Source of the DNA: ZC4RG35 sp036375695
Lineage (GTDB): Bacteria > Actinomycetota > Acidimicrobiia > Spongiisociales > ZC4RG35
NCBI GenBank assembly: GCA_036375695.1
Contig: DASVBU010000010.1
Coordinates: 1 to 41,720 of the forward strand
DNA length: 41,720 bases
Direction: 5' to 3'
The notes beneath the pieces were generated by a model that was not told the DNA's origin, did not search any database, and was given only the letters and a program-made list of their open reading frames with translations. Below, piece by piece: positions 16,367 through 25,166 of this stretch. Both the position numbers and the translations under genes were made by a program. Within the stretch, counting starts at the first letter, position 1; each line of letters begins with the position of its first letter.

Positions 16367-17284
16367 ATGTCAACCTCCCCCGCGCCCAACCGGACTCTGG
16401 TCATCGCGGCCATCGGCACGCTCTACTTCGTCTGGGGGTCGACCTATCTCGCCCTCCGCTTCGGGCTGGAGGGTTTCCCGCCGCTACTGCTCAACGGGCT
16501 GCGGTTCCTCCTCGCCGGGACTCTCCTCTTCCTGATCATCCGGCGACGGTTCTCTGCCACCAGGTACCAGATCGTCAACTCCGCCAAGGTCGGCGTGGTG
16601 CTCCTCTTCGGTGGTGTGGGCCTGGTCACCTTCGCCGAGCACGCCGGTGTCGGCTCGGCAGTGGCGGCAAGCGCCATCGCCGTGACGCCCGTGTGGGTGG
16701 CGGTGTCGGCCGGGATCTTCGGGTCGTGGCCGGGGCGCCGGGAGTGGATGGGGCTCGCCATCGGGCTCCTCGGCGTGCTCATCCTCACCCGCGAAGGCGA
16801 CTTCCAGGCCAGCCCGCTCGGTCTGGCGCTGATCGTGATCTCCCCGATGATCTGGTCGTTCGCCTCCGTGTGGGGGACCAAGATCGACCTCCCCGACCCG
16901 CTCTCCAACACCGCGATCCAACTGCTCGCCGGCGGATCGGTGATGACGCTGGTCGGGCTGATCACCGGCGAGCGAATCGTCGGGATGCCCTCGGCGAAGG
17001 CGTTGGGCGCCCTGCTCTACCTGGCGATCTTCGGCTCGCTGCTGGCGTTCACCGCGTTCGTCTACCTGATGCACACCGTGCGCCCCGCCCTCGCCACCAG
17101 CTACGCCTACGTGAACCCGATCGTGGCCGTGATCCTCGGTGTCACCCTCGGCGACGAGAGGCTCACCGGCGCCGTGTTCTTCGCCCTTCCCCTGATCCTG
17201 ACGTCGGTCGCCCTGGTCGCCACCGCCAGGAAACCCGTGCCGCGACCGGTGCCGGAGCCGCAGCCCGTCGATCAGGTGGCCTGA
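16367..17284 (+). CDS. EamA-family (DMT superfamily) transporter
   Basis: A 305-residue integral membrane protein with about ten hydrophobic helices in two EamA repeats (about residues 8-140 and 150-285). Landmarks are 'YFVWGSTYLALRFGLEGFPP', 'LRFLLAGTLLF' and, in repeat 2, 'SYAYVNPIVAVILG' then 'DERLTG'. DMT proteins export metabolites such as amino acids, nucleosides or drugs; the substrate is not predictable here. TACACT (16351-16356) lies 10 nt before ATG 16367, just after purD ends, suggesting its own promoter. The 3' end overlaps the convergent MFS gene by 13 nt. Confidence 0.88.
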   Translation: MSTSPAPNRTLVIAAIGTLYFVWGSTYLALRFGLEGFPPLLLNGLRFLLAGTLLFLIIRRRFSATRYQIVNSAKVGVVLLFGGVGLVTFAEHAGVGSAVAASAIAVTPVWVAVSAGIFGSWPGRREWMGLAIGLLGVLILTREGDFQASPLGLALIVISPMIWSFASVWGTKIDLPDPLSNTAIQLLAGGSVMTLVGLITGERIVGMPSAKALGALLYLAIFGSLLAFTAFVYLMHTVRPALATSYAYVNPIVAVILGVTLGDERLTGAVFFALPLILTSVALVATARKPVPRPVPEPQPVDQVA

Positions 17285-18579
17285 GCCAGACCGGCGCGCC
17301 GCTCCTCCGCGCCCGGCTCGCGGGCGTCGTAGGCCAGGAGCCCCTTCTGGAGGAGGGCCACGACGACGACCGCCACGGTGCAGAGGATGCCCCCGACGAT
17401 AGCGGCCCAGTCCTCGCCGAATCGTGAGGCGAAGGAGCCCAGGACCAGGGCGCCGAGATGTGGCCCGCCGGCGACCACGACCGTGAACACCCCCTGGAGA
17501 CGGCCCCGGTACGCATCCGGTGTCGCCACCTGGAGGATGGTGGACCGGAAGATGGCGCTCACGGTGTCCGAGAACCCTGCCAGGCCGAGGAAGATCGCCG
17601 CGGGCCAGATCAGGGGATGAGGATTGCCGCCGGGCGGGGGACCGGGGGCGATCGTCAGCACCACCCCGAAAGCGGTGATGAACAGGCCCCAGAAGGCGAC
17701 GGCCACCACGATCGCCCGGCCCTGACGATCGATGCGGCCGATCCGCCCCGAGAAGATCCCTCCCAGGAGCGAGCCGGCTGCGATCGCCGAGGCCAGGATC
17801 CCCGCAGTCCTCGAGTCCCCGCCGAGGATCACCACGCCGACCGCCGGGAAGAGGACCCGTGGCATGGCCAGCACCATGGCGAAGATGTCGACGAGGAAGG
17901 TCATGCCCAGCGTGGGGCGGGTCTTCAGGTAGCGGAGGCCCTCCAGCACCGACCTCATCCCCGCACGGGTCGGCTCGCCCTCGGGGAGCAGGCTGGGCAG
18001 GGTGAAGAGGAGGACCACCGCGGCGGCCAGAAGTGCCAGTTGGGCCGAGTAGGCCAGCCCGTAGCCGCCGAAGTCGACGAGGAAGCCGGCGAAGAGCGGC
18101 CCGACCATCAGGGAGATCCCCATCGCCAGCGAACCGAGCGCGGCCGCCGCCGGGATGAGACGGGCCGACACCAGTCTCGGGATCACGGCGCTCCGGGCGG
18201 GCTGATGTACCGCGTAGAGGCCGCTCTGGATGGCCACCAACGCATAGAGCAGGGCCACGGTGGCCGTCCCGGTGACCGAGAGGAGGGTGAGAGTCGTGGC
18301 GACCGCGACCAGACCGGCGATCGTGGCCAGGAGCACCTTGCGCCGGTCGTGGGCGTCGACGATCGACCCTCCATAGAGGCCGAAGGCCACGAGCGGCACC
18401 AGCGAGGCGAAACCGACCACACCGACGGCCAGGGTGTCCCCTGTCAGGTCGTAGACCTGGAGCCCGACGGCCATGGCCGACAACGAGTTCGCCATGCCCG
18501 TGAGCGCCCCGCCGTACCAGATGTGGCGGTAGTCCCGGCTGGTGCGCAGGGGCGTCAGGTCGACGAGGAGCCCACGCAC
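17272..18579 (-). CDS. MFS transporter (EntS/MFS_3-like exporter)
   Basis: A 435-residue major facilitator with about 12 membrane helices. The start 'LRTSRDYRHIWYGGALTGMA' and the loop 2-3 motif 'GGSIVDAHDRRKVLL' resemble the MFS_3/EntS exporter branch. 'AVIPRLVSARLIPAAAALGS' and 'GPLFAGFLVDFGG' in the first half fit that branch too. Probably a drug or siderophore-type exporter; substrate unknown. GTG 18579 is preferred because CATAAT (18591-18586) lies 6 nt upstream. It is divergent from purE and overlaps the convergent DMT gene by 13 nt. Confidence 0.88.
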   Translation of the reverse strand: MRGLLVDLTPLRTSRDYRHIWYGGALTGMANSLSAMAVGLQVYDLTGDTLAVGVVGFASLVPLVAFGLYGGSIVDAHDRRKVLLATIAGLVAVATTLTLLSVTGTATVALLYALVAIQSGLYAVHQPARSAVIPRLVSARLIPAAAALGSLAMGISLMVGPLFAGFLVDFGGYGLAYSAQLALLAAAVVLLFTLPSLLPEGEPTRAGMRSVLEGLRYLKTRPTLGMTFLVDIFAMVLAMPRVLFPAVGVVILGGDSRTAGILASAIAAGSLLGGIFSGRIGRIDRQGRAIVVAVAFWGLFITAFGVVLTIAPGPPPGGNPHPLIWPAAIFLGLAGFSDTVSAIFRSTILQVATPDAYRGRLQGVFTVVVAGGPHLGALVLGSFASRFGEDWAAIVGGILCTVAVVVVALLQKGLLAYDAREPGAEERRAGLAQAT

Positions 18580-18638
18580 CGGCGCATTATGCCCTTGACG
18601 GCTTCCCCGTCCCGCCGGCCTCGGTTACCGTCCCCGGC
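18580..18638. promoter_or_regulatory. Divergent promoter region, MFS transporter / purE
   Basis: Minus: CATAAT (18591-18586), 6 nt before GTG 18579. Plus: TACCGT (18626-18631), 7 nt before GTG 18639. No ribosome binding site precedes either start. Confidence 0.5.
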
Positions 18639-19103
18639 GTGAGCCACAAAGTCGCCGTCCTCATGGGCTCGGGCTCGGACCGGCCCGTCATGGAGAAGGC
18701 GGGCCAGATCCTCGAGCAGTTCGGCATCGAGCACGAGACCCGGGTCCTGTCCGCGCACAAGACGCCCGACGAGACCCTGGAATTCGCGTCCGCGGCGGCC
18801 GACCGGGGCTTCGAGGTGATCATCTGCGGGGCGGGGAAGGCCGCCCATCTCGCCGGCGTGGTGGCGGCCAAGACGGTCCTCCCGGTCATCGGCGTCCCGC
18901 TCTCGGCGTCACTGGACGGCCTCGACGCGCTCCTCTCCACCGTCCAGATGCCGACGGGCATCCCGGTGGCAACCGTTGCGGTGGACGCCGCAGCCAACGC
19001 CGCCCTCCTCGCCGTGTCCATCCTCGCAGTCTCCGACCCGGGTCTCAGGGAGAGGCTGATCGCCTACCGCGCCGACCTGGCGGCCAAAACCCTCGCCGGT
19101 TGA
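18639..19103 (+). CDS. purE: N5-carboxyaminoimidazole ribonucleotide mutase
   Basis: A 154-residue PurE converting N5-CAIR to CAIR (or, in class II, carboxylating AIR directly). Motifs: 'MGSGSDRPVMEKA' phosphate loop, 'SAHKTPDET' (usual SAHRTP with Lys for Arg), and 'CGAGKAAHLAGVVAAKT', where enteric class I enzymes have GAGGAAHLPG. No purK is in the window, so the need for N5-CAIR synthase cannot be judged. GTG 18639 starts the conserved strand. The acyl-CoA dehydrogenase gene follows after 19 nt with its own -10-like box. Confidence 0.93.
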   Translation: MSHKVAVLMGSGSDRPVMEKAGQILEQFGIEHETRVLSAHKTPDETLEFASAAADRGFEVIICGAGKAAHLAGVVAAKTVLPVIGVPLSASLDGLDALLSTVQMPTGIPVATVAVDAAANAALLAVSILAVSDPGLRERLIAYRADLAAKTLAG

Positions 19104-19122
19104 GGGCGATACCATCCCGGGA

Positions 19123-20307
19123 ATGAGCGAGATCTCCTTCGCCCGGCCCGACCCGACGGACTTCCTCGACATCGACTCACTCCTCACCGAGGAGGAGGTC
19201 CTGCTCCGGGACACCGTGCGCAACTTCGTGGAGAAGGAGATCACCCCTCACGTCGCCGCCTGGTGGGATGAGGGCCGGATCCCGACCGCCGACCTGGCAA
19301 AGGCGTTCGGGGAACTGGGCATGCTGGGGATGCATCTCGAGGGCTACGGCTGCGCCGGCACCTCGGCGACCGCGTACGGCCTCGCCTGCATGGAGCTCGA
19401 GGCCGGCGATTCGGGCATCCGGTCGTTCGTCTCGGTGCAGGGCTCGCTGGCCATGTTCCCGATCTGGAAGTTCGGGTCGGAGGAGCAGAAGCAGGAGTGG
19501 CTGCCCCGCATGGCCACCGGCGAGGTCCTCGGCTGCTTCGGGCTCACCGAGGCCGACTCCGGCTCGGACCCGGCTTCGATGCGGACCAACGCCCGTCGGG
19601 ACGGTGGCGACTGGGTGCTCAACGGCTCCAAGATGTGGATCACCAACGGGTCGGTGGCCGACGTGGCCATCGTGTGGGCCCGCACCGACGAGGGCATCCG
19701 CGGCTTCATCGTCCCCACCGACACGCCGGGGTTCTCGGCCCCCGAGATCAAGAAGAAGGCGTCCCTGCGCGCCTCTGTGACCTCGGAGCTGATCCTGGAC
19801 AACGTCCGGGTCCCCGACGAGTTCGTCCTGCCGGGCGTCTCCTCGATGCGGGGGCCGCTCTCTTGTCTCAACGAGGCCCGCTTCGGCATCGCCTTCGGGG
19901 CCGTCGGCGCGGCCCGTTCGTGCTACGAGACGGCCCTCAACTACGCCCGGGAGCGGATCCAGTTCGGCAGGCCCATCGGATCGTTTCAGCTCACCCAGGC
20001 GAAGCTGGTGGAGATGATGGTGGCGGTGCAGAAGGGCACGCTCCTCGCCCTCCATCTCGGTCGGCGCAAGGATGCCGGCAAGCTGACCCCTGAGCAGATC
20101 TCCTTCGGCAAGTTCGACAACGTGCGCCACGCGTTGGAGGTGGCACGCACGGCCCGGTCGATCCTGGGGGCCAACGGGATCACCCTGGAGTACCCGGTGT
20201 TCCGTCACATGGCCAACCTCGAGACCGTGTACACCTACGAGGGGACCAACGAGATCCACACCCTCGTGATCGGACAGTCCCTGACCGGTCTCGATGCCTT
20301 CGCCTGA
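19123..20307 (+). CDS. gcdH: Acyl-CoA dehydrogenase, glutaryl-CoA dehydrogenase-like
   Basis: A 394-residue FAD flavoprotein with the three acyl-CoA dehydrogenase domains: helical N-domain, central beta domain with 'CFGLTEADSGSDPASM' and 'GSKMWITNG', and C-terminal helices with 'RIQFGRPIGSFQLTQAKL'. 'NLETVYTYEGTNEIHTLVIG' places the catalytic base at about Glu373, as in glutaryl-CoA dehydrogenases, which oxidise and decarboxylate glutaryl-CoA to crotonyl-CoA in lysine/tryptophan breakdown. Specificity is inferred from this resemblance. TACCAT (19110-19115) lies 7 nt before ATG 19123. It overlaps the next gene by 14 nt. Confidence 0.87.
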   Translation: MSEISFARPDPTDFLDIDSLLTEEEVLLRDTVRNFVEKEITPHVAAWWDEGRIPTADLAKAFGELGMLGMHLEGYGCAGTSATAYGLACMELEAGDSGIRSFVSVQGSLAMFPIWKFGSEEQKQEWLPRMATGEVLGCFGLTEADSGSDPASMRTNARRDGGDWVLNGSKMWITNGSVADVAIVWARTDEGIRGFIVPTDTPGFSAPEIKKKASLRASVTSELILDNVRVPDEFVLPGVSSMRGPLSCLNEARFGIAFGAVGAARSCYETALNYARERIQFGRPIGSFQLTQAKLVEMMVAVQKGTLLALHLGRRKDAGKLTPEQISFGKFDNVRHALEVARTARSILGANGITLEYPVFRHMANLETVYTYEGTNEIHTLVIGQSLTGLDAFA

Positions 20308-20731
20308 CCTCGAGACCCTCCTCGGCGAGCTGGAGGCGTCTCCCGACGACCCGAAGCTCAACCATCTCGTGGCGTGCGCCTACGACTCGGAGGGTCTGGA
20401 GCGGGAGGCGGTTCCCCACTACCTGAGGGCGATCGACGGAGGGCTCGACGAGGAGGACCTCCGCAGCGCCTATCTGGGGCTGGGGAGCACCTACCGGGCG
20501 CTGGGCAGCTATGAGGAGGCGCTGGCCACCTTCGACCGCGGCCTGGAGGTGTTCCCGGGAGCGCCCGAGATGCGGGCGTTCCGGGCGATGGCGCTGCACA
20601 ACCTGGGTCGGTCCGAAGAGGCGGTGTCCGAGCTGCTCAAGGTGCTGGCCGAACACGCGGAAGACGAGCACGTCCAGGGCTACCGGCGGGCGATCGAGTT
20701 CTACGCGGATCGCCTGTCCGAGACGTGGTGA
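20294..20731 (+). CDS. Tetratricopeptide repeat protein
   Basis: A 145-residue soluble protein made mainly of TPR helices. Best repeats: 'AYLGLGSTYRALGSYEEALA' (about residues 59-78) and 'AFRAMALHNLGRSEEAVSEL' (about 95-114), with weaker units either side. TPRs bind partner proteins; no partner is evident. ATG 20294 lies inside the 3' end of the acyl-CoA dehydrogenase gene, so the two are cotranscribed. Confidence 0.82.
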   Translation: MPSPDLETLLGELEASPDDPKLNHLVACAYDSEGLEREAVPHYLRAIDGGLDEEDLRSAYLGLGSTYRALGSYEEALATFDRGLEVFPGAPEMRAFRAMALHNLGRSEEAVSELLKVLAEHAEDEHVQGYRRAIEFYADRLSETW

Positions 20732-20737
20732 TGACGC

Positions 20738-21913
20738 TCAGGGGGACAACGCTGGAGCGAGGTCCCCACGGTCGCTGACCACCACGTCATCCAGATCGAG
20801 CCACCTCGCCATCCTCTCCAACTCGGACCCGAGGGCGCGGCCGACCGCGACACGGTCGACGCCCGGCTCCCCGTAGGCCCCCCGCACCAGCAGCGCCCGG
20901 TTGGCCCGGTCGGCCTTGAGATCGACACGGCCCACGAGTCTGCCCTCGTGGAGGAATGGGAGCACGTAATAGCCGTAGACCCGCTTCGGCGCCGGGGTGT
21001 AGATCTCGATCCGGTAGTGGAAGTCGAAGATCCGCTCCACCCGCTCACGGTTGAAGACCAGGTTGTCGAACGGTGACAGCAGGGCCGTGCCGGATGCCTT
21101 CCTCGGAATCACGGTGTCCGGGTGCATATAGGCGGGCCGTCGCCACCCCTCCACCTCCACCTGGAGCAGCCGGCCGGTCTTCACCAGATCGGCGAGCAGG
21201 GTCGCGGTGTGCCGCATCCGGTAGTAGTCCGCCAGGTCGGCCGCGGTCCCGATCCCCAGCGCCTTGGCGGACATCACCAGAAGCTCCGCCTTGGCCTGGT
21301 CCTCGGGTGGCGTCGGGGCCTCCAGGTGCCGTGCCGGGATGACACGCTCGGCCACGTCGTAGATACGGACGAAATTGGGCCGTGCCGCCGTCGCCAGCTT
21401 GCCCTTGAAGAACCACCACTCCAGGGCCGCCTTGCCCTCGCTCCAGTTCCACATGCTGTCCTGGCCCCGCTTCTGCCCGGGGTCCTCGAGGTCGCTGGTC
21501 TGCAGTGGCCCGCGTCTCCGCACCTCCTCCAGGACCAGGTCGAGGTAGTCGGGCTTCTTCTCCAGGACCTTCTGGAACACCCGCCAGATCCCTTCGTTGT
21601 CCATTCGCCAGCGGAAGAGTCGATGGGTCTCGCTGGGCACCACCGACGCCATGTGGGCCCAATACTCGAACATCTCCCCCGAGCCCCAGACCCAGTCGTC
21701 GAGCCGCTTCCGGTCGTATGGCCCGAGCCGGGAGAAGAAGGGCAGGTAATGCGTCCTGACCAGGACGTTCACCGAGTCGAGTTGGACCACGCCGATCGTG
21801 TCGATCAGCTTGCGGAAGTGGCGGGTGTCGATGCGGCCGGCCGGGCGCGCCCCGTTGAATCCCTGGGCGGCGAGGGCGAGACGGCGCGCCTCGTCGGCAG
21901 TCAGTCGTGTCAT
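20738..21913 (-). CDS. Winged-helix DNA glycosylase, YcaQ/AlkZ-like (HTH_42)
   Basis: A 391-residue member of the AlkZ/YcaQ family, full length. The catalytic motif is Gln44-Leu45-Asp46 in 'GVVQLDSVNVL'. The Q-phi-D form marks the YcaQ branch, which in E. coli unhooks interstrand crosslinks, whereas AlkZ has Q-phi-Q. Other landmarks: 'RTHYLPFFSRLGPYDR', 'FEYWAHMASVVP', 'LLSPFDNLVFNRERVERIFD' and 'YYVLPFLHEGRLVGRVDLKA'. It probably excises alkylated or crosslinked bases. ATG 21913 has TAGGGT (21928-21923) 9 nt upstream. Divergent from purB. It is the second alkylation-repair gene here, with 3540-4241. Confidence 0.87.
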   Translation of the reverse strand: MTRLTADEARRLALAAQGFNGARPAGRIDTRHFRKLIDTIGVVQLDSVNVLVRTHYLPFFSRLGPYDRKRLDDWVWGSGEMFEYWAHMASVVPSETHRLFRWRMDNEGIWRVFQKVLEKKPDYLDLVLEEVRRRGPLQTSDLEDPGQKRGQDSMWNWSEGKAALEWWFFKGKLATAARPNFVRIYDVAERVIPARHLEAPTPPEDQAKAELLVMSAKALGIGTAADLADYYRMRHTATLLADLVKTGRLLQVEVEGWRRPAYMHPDTVIPRKASGTALLSPFDNLVFNRERVERIFDFHYRIEIYTPAPKRVYGYYVLPFLHEGRLVGRVDLKADRANRALLVRGAYGEPGVDRVAVGRALGSELERMARWLDLDDVVVSDRGDLAPALSP

Positions 21914-21968
21914 GCCCGGGGCACCCTAGGGGGAATCCCGGACACCCGCAGTCAGGTACGGTGCTGCC
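21914..21968. promoter_or_regulatory. Divergent promoter region, YcaQ-like gene / purB
   Basis: Minus: TAGGGT (21928-21923), 9 nt before ATG 21913. Plus: TACGGT (21957-21962), 6 nt before GTG 21969. The 55-bp gap has no Shine-Dalgarno for either gene. Confidence 0.5.
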
Positions 21969-23264
21969 GTGATCGAGCGGTACACCCTCCCCGAGATGGG
22001 TTCGGTCTGGTCGGAGCAGCGCCGTCTCGAGCTGCTCAAGCGGGTCGAGGTCCTCGCCCTCGAGGCCTGGGAGAAGCTCGGACGTGTCCCTTCCGGCACG
22101 GCGTCCGCCGTCGACGCGGCGCCCTGCCCGACGCCTGAGGAGGTCGCCGAGCGGGAGAAGGTCACCAATCACGACCTGGCCGCCTTCGTCGACCTGCTCG
22201 GTGCGGCGGCCGGGCCCGATGCCGCCGCGTGGGTGCACTACGGGCTGACGTCCTCCGACGTCCTCGACACCGCCACCGGGGCCCAACTCGCCGAGTCGGC
22301 CGACCTCCTCATCGCCGCCACGGCCAACCTCTTCGAGACGGTGCGTCGCCGCGCCCTGGAGCACGGGGAGACCCTGATGGTCGGCCGGACGCATGGCATC
22401 TGGGCCGAGCCCACCACCTTCGGCCTCAAGCTCGCCGGCTGGGCCTTCGAGCTGGCCCGCGACCACCAGCGTCTCCGGGCGGCTCGGGACATCGTGGCGG
22501 TGGGGAAGATCTCGGGTGCGGTGGGCAACTACGCCCACGTCCCGCCCGAGGTCGAGACCCACGTGTGCTCCCGGATGGGTCTCGGGATCGAGCCGGCCTC
22601 GACCCAGGTCACGTCCCGGGACCGTCACGCCCAGTACCTGACGACGATCGCCCTGATCGGGGCGACCCTGGAGCGCATGGCCACCGAGATCCGGCATTTG
22701 CAGAGGTCGGAGGTGGGTGAGGTCAGGGAGCCGTTCCGCAAGGGCCAGAAGGGATCGTCGGCGATGCCCCACAAGCGCAACCCGATCCTCTCGGAGCGTC
22801 TCACCGGGATGGCGCGTCTGCTGCGCGGTTACGCCCAGGTGGGTCTGGAGAACGTCGCACTCTGGCACGAGCGGGACATCTCCCATTCGTCGGCGGAGCG
22901 CGTCGCACTCCCCGACGCCTCGATCATCCTCCACTACATGCTGGTCAAAGCCGAGTCGCTCGTCGACGGCCTGGTCGTGGACGCGGAGCGGATGCGAGCC
23001 AACCTCGAGGCGACCCGCGGCCTGGTCCACAGCCAGGCGGCCCTGCTCGGCCTGGTCGAGGGGGGAATGACACGGGACGAGGCATATCGGGTCGTCCAGT
23101 CCGCGGCGATGAGGGTCTGGGAGGAGGGCGGATCCCTCCAGGATCTGTTGAAGACCGAGGCGGACCTCCCGGACGAGACGGTCGCCTCTTGGTTCTCCCC
23201 CGACGGCGTCATCGGGGGCGCCGGCGTGGTGCTCGAGCGGCTCTCAGGCCTCTCGCTCGAGTAG
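21969..23264 (+). CDS. purB: Adenylosuccinate lyase
   Basis: A 431-residue fumarase/aspartase-fold lyase acting twice in purine synthesis: SAICAR to AICAR and adenylosuccinate to AMP, each releasing fumarate. Visible: 'YGLTSSDVLDTA' (90-102), 'GRTHGIWAEPTTFGLKLAGW' with the catalytic His in the TH pair (139-158), and the mobile signature loop 'GSSAMPHKRNP' with catalytic Ser263/264. Length is normal. GTG 21969 starts the conserved 'RYTLPEMGSVW'. Its last 21 nt overlap the convergent LCP gene. Confidence 0.96.
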   Translation: MIERYTLPEMGSVWSEQRRLELLKRVEVLALEAWEKLGRVPSGTASAVDAAPCPTPEEVAEREKVTNHDLAAFVDLLGAAAGPDAAAWVHYGLTSSDVLDTATGAQLAESADLLIAATANLFETVRRRALEHGETLMVGRTHGIWAEPTTFGLKLAGWAFELARDHQRLRAARDIVAVGKISGAVGNYAHVPPEVETHVCSRMGLGIEPASTQVTSRDRHAQYLTTIALIGATLERMATEIRHLQRSEVGEVREPFRKGQKGSSAMPHKRNPILSERLTGMARLLRGYAQVGLENVALWHERDISHSSAERVALPDASIILHYMLVKAESLVDGLVVDAERMRANLEATRGLVHSQAALLGLVEGGMTRDEAYRVVQSAAMRVWEEGGSLQDLLKTEADLPDETVASWFSPDGVIGGAGVVLERLSGLSLE

Positions 23265-24329
23265 GGCGTCGAGATCGAGCACCTCCCGGAGGTGCTCGGT
23301 GAAGGTCTTGGTCGGCGCCAACACCGCGGCACCCTCCGGGCTGCGCAGGTTGGCCGTGTCGATGGAGAACCGGATCACGTCGGCCTTCCGGATCCCCCGG
23401 TAGCGCCAGGCGGTGGCCACGGCGTCCCCGAACGACCACCCGGAGTCGAGCCGCACCGAGCTGGACACCGCGGCGAGCCTGTCCACGAGGTTGGTCGGCG
23501 AGGTGAACCTGGCCGTCTTCGCCGCCAGCTGGAAGAGCACGTCCTGCTGACGGGACTGGCGGGTGAAGTCGGAGGAGCTCACCGGCTTCCACTCCTCGCC
23601 GACCAGCTCCTCGCCGTGACGAGAGCGCACCCAGGCGAGGGCGGTGACCCCGTCGACAGTGTGGCACCCCGGCTCCTCGATGAGGAGGTGGGACTTCCGG
23701 TCGCGGGTCGGGCGGTCGACGCACACCTGGATCCCGCCCATGAGGTCGATGACCCGGGCGAAGCCGTCGAAGTCGATGCGGGCGAGATGGTCGACCGGGA
23801 TCCCCGTGTAGTCCTCGACCATGATCGCCATCAGCTCGGAGCCCGAGGCGGCGCCCCGGCAGCCACCGAGACCCTCGTTGATACGCGTGTACCGGTCCTT
23901 GCACAGGTTCCACACGTAGAGGTCGCGGGGGAGGCTGACCATCAGCGGCGCCCCGCCGTCGTTGGGCTGGAGGACGTAGATGATCGAGTCCGCCAGCGAG
24001 CCGGAGGCGTCGGCGCCGAGGAGCAGGTAGGAGTCGAAGACCTCGTCGGGGATCGGCTCCCCGAAGACGTTCGGGTATCGGGGCTCGTCGTCGCCGAACT
24101 GGGAGGGATCCAGGGCGTCTTCGATCCCGATCAGACCACCTACACCCCGGGGTCGGTCGGCGACGATCGCCTCGCGGGCCACCTCCGGGCTGAAGTCCTC
24201 GACGGCGATGTCGCCGATGGTCGCCCTCAGCTGCTGGGCGTAGAACCCGGCGAATCCCAATGCCGTCCCCAGAATCAGGACGACGGCAGTCCTCCCGGGA
24301 TGGAACACGACGAATTTGATGAGCCGCAC
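23244..24329 (-). CDS. LytR-CpsA-Psr (LCP) family protein
   Basis: A 361-residue protein with a short cytoplasmic start, a membrane helix at about residues 12-31 and an extracytoplasmic LCP domain (about 95-290). Landmarks: 'YLLLGADASGSLADSIIYV', 'MVSLPRDLYVW', 'RINEGLG', 'FDGFARVIDLMGGIQVCVD' and 'ALAWVRSRHG', which carry the Arg/Asp pyrophosphate-binding residues. LCP enzymes join glycopolymers such as arabinogalactan or teichoic acid to peptidoglycan. Two Cys pairs may form disulphides. GTG 24329 is the likely start, with TAGCAT (24345-24340) 10 nt upstream. Confidence 0.87.
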   Translation of the reverse strand: MRLIKFVVFHPGRTAVVLILGTALGFAGFYAQQLRATIGDIAVEDFSPEVAREAIVADRPRGVGGLIGIEDALDPSQFGDDEPRYPNVFGEPIPDEVFDSYLLLGADASGSLADSIIYVLQPNDGGAPLMVSLPRDLYVWNLCKDRYTRINEGLGGCRGAASGSELMAIMVEDYTGIPVDHLARIDFDGFARVIDLMGGIQVCVDRPTRDRKSHLLIEEPGCHTVDGVTALAWVRSRHGEELVGEEWKPVSSSDFTRQSRQQDVLFQLAAKTARFTSPTNLVDRLAAVSSSVRLDSGWSFGDAVATAWRYRGIRKADVIRFSIDTANLRSPEGAAVLAPTKTFTEHLREVLDLDALLEREA

Positions 24330-24354
24330 CCGGGGGGTGATGCTAGATCGCCTA

Positions 24355-24373
24355 GTGATCGCCCAACGATCAC
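24355..24373 (-). terminator. Stem-loop spanning the CBS-BON stop codon
   Basis: GTGATCG (24355-24361) and CGATCAC (24367-24373) form a 7-bp stem with a 5-nt loop that includes the stop codon of the CBS-BON gene. It could attenuate read-through into the LCP gene; there is no U-tract. Confidence 0.35.
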
Positions 24374-25059
24374 CAATTGGGGCGAGGTACCTCCGGTGGT
24401 GGTGAGGTGTAGTCGCCCTTGCTGTCGTCGTAGTCCCACTGCAGATGGTCTGTCACCGAGGCGACCCCGTCGAGCCGACGGGTCAACTCGACGAGCAGGT
24501 TGGCGTCGGAGCGGTTCTCCAGACGACCGTCGAGGACGACGTTGCCGTCGGTGGAGGTGACGTCGACCCGATCGGGATCCACCCAGAGGATGTCCCTGAG
24601 GACGTGGTTCCTCACCTCGTCGACGATGGCCTCGTCGGATCGGATGAAGGCCCGCATGATGTCGGCACGGGAGACGATGCCCACCACGCGCTCGTCCTCG
24701 GTGACGACGAGCCGCTTCACGCCCTCGCGCTCCATGCGTCGGGCGGCCTCGGTGTGGTCGGCATCGGGGCCGATGGTGATGACATCGCGGGTCATTACGT
24801 CACCCACGGTGAGCTCCTCATCGCCCACGACCTGACGACCGAGGAGGAAGCGGAGCAACCCTGCCCGCTGCTCGGCCCGACGCCCGGCCTCGCCGGCGAC
24901 GAAATCGGCCTCGGTGATGATCCCGACGAGACGACCGTCGTCATCGGAGACCGGGATGCCGCTCACCCCGGCGTCGACCATCAGCCTGGCCGCCTCCTTG
25001 ACGGGTACGTCGGGCCCGACGCTGACCACCTCACTGGTCATCAGATCCCTGACCTTCAT
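24370..25059 (-). CDS. CBS-pair protein with C-terminal BON domain
   Basis: A 229-residue protein with two CBS motifs ('VRDLMTSEVVSVGPDVPVKE' at 3-22 through about 58; 'VGDVMTRDVITIGPDADHTE' from about 84 to 143) and a BON domain (about 150-215; 'VDVTSTDGNVVLDGRLEN'). CBS pairs bind adenosyl ligands (ATP, AMP, SAM); BON domains associate with membranes or phospholipids. CBS-CBS-BON proteins are common in actinobacteria and often stress-related (family inference). ATG 25059 has a clear AAAGGAG 7 nt upstream, unlike most neighbours. Divergent from purC. Confidence 0.88.
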   Translation of the reverse strand: MKVRDLMTSEVVSVGPDVPVKEAARLMVDAGVSGIPVSDDDGRLVGIITEADFVAGEAGRRAEQRAGLLRFLLGRQVVGDEELTVGDVMTRDVITIGPDADHTEAARRMEREGVKRLVVTEDERVVGIVSRADIMRAFIRSDEAIVDEVRNHVLRDILWVDPDRVDVTSTDGNVVLDGRLENRSDANLLVELTRRLDGVASVTDHLQWDYDDSKGDYTSPPPEVPRPNW

Positions 25060-25166
25060 GAACGAACTCCTTTCTCCGGGTCAAGTCTGCCAGCCGTGCC
25101 CGGACCACGACAGGGAAGTTGGTCACTTTCCGGAGCGACACCCGGGGTCGGCTACGATCGGGCCAC
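25060..25166. promoter_or_regulatory. CBS-BON / purC divergent region
   Basis: For purC, TACGAT (25153-25158) lies 8 nt before GTG 25167, consistent with a leaderless start for the whole purine operon. The minus-strand gene keeps a 5' leader with a good ribosome site. I see no riboswitch fold or clear repressor palindrome. Confidence 0.5.

Noticed and set aside
18595..18631. TTGACG as the -35 for purE
   Set aside because: It is 25 nt from the TACCGT -10 box, too far for normal sigma-70 promoters.
18639..19103. Unusual PurE loop (GAGKAAHLAG) as a new class
   Set aside because: I recall similar loops in PurE proteins of other phyla; without an alignment and without knowing whether purK exists, this is ordinary variation.
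25060..25166. Purine riboswitch or PurR box before purC
   Set aside because: The predicted transcript starts at or near the GTG, leaving no room for an aptamer, and no convincing palindrome was found.
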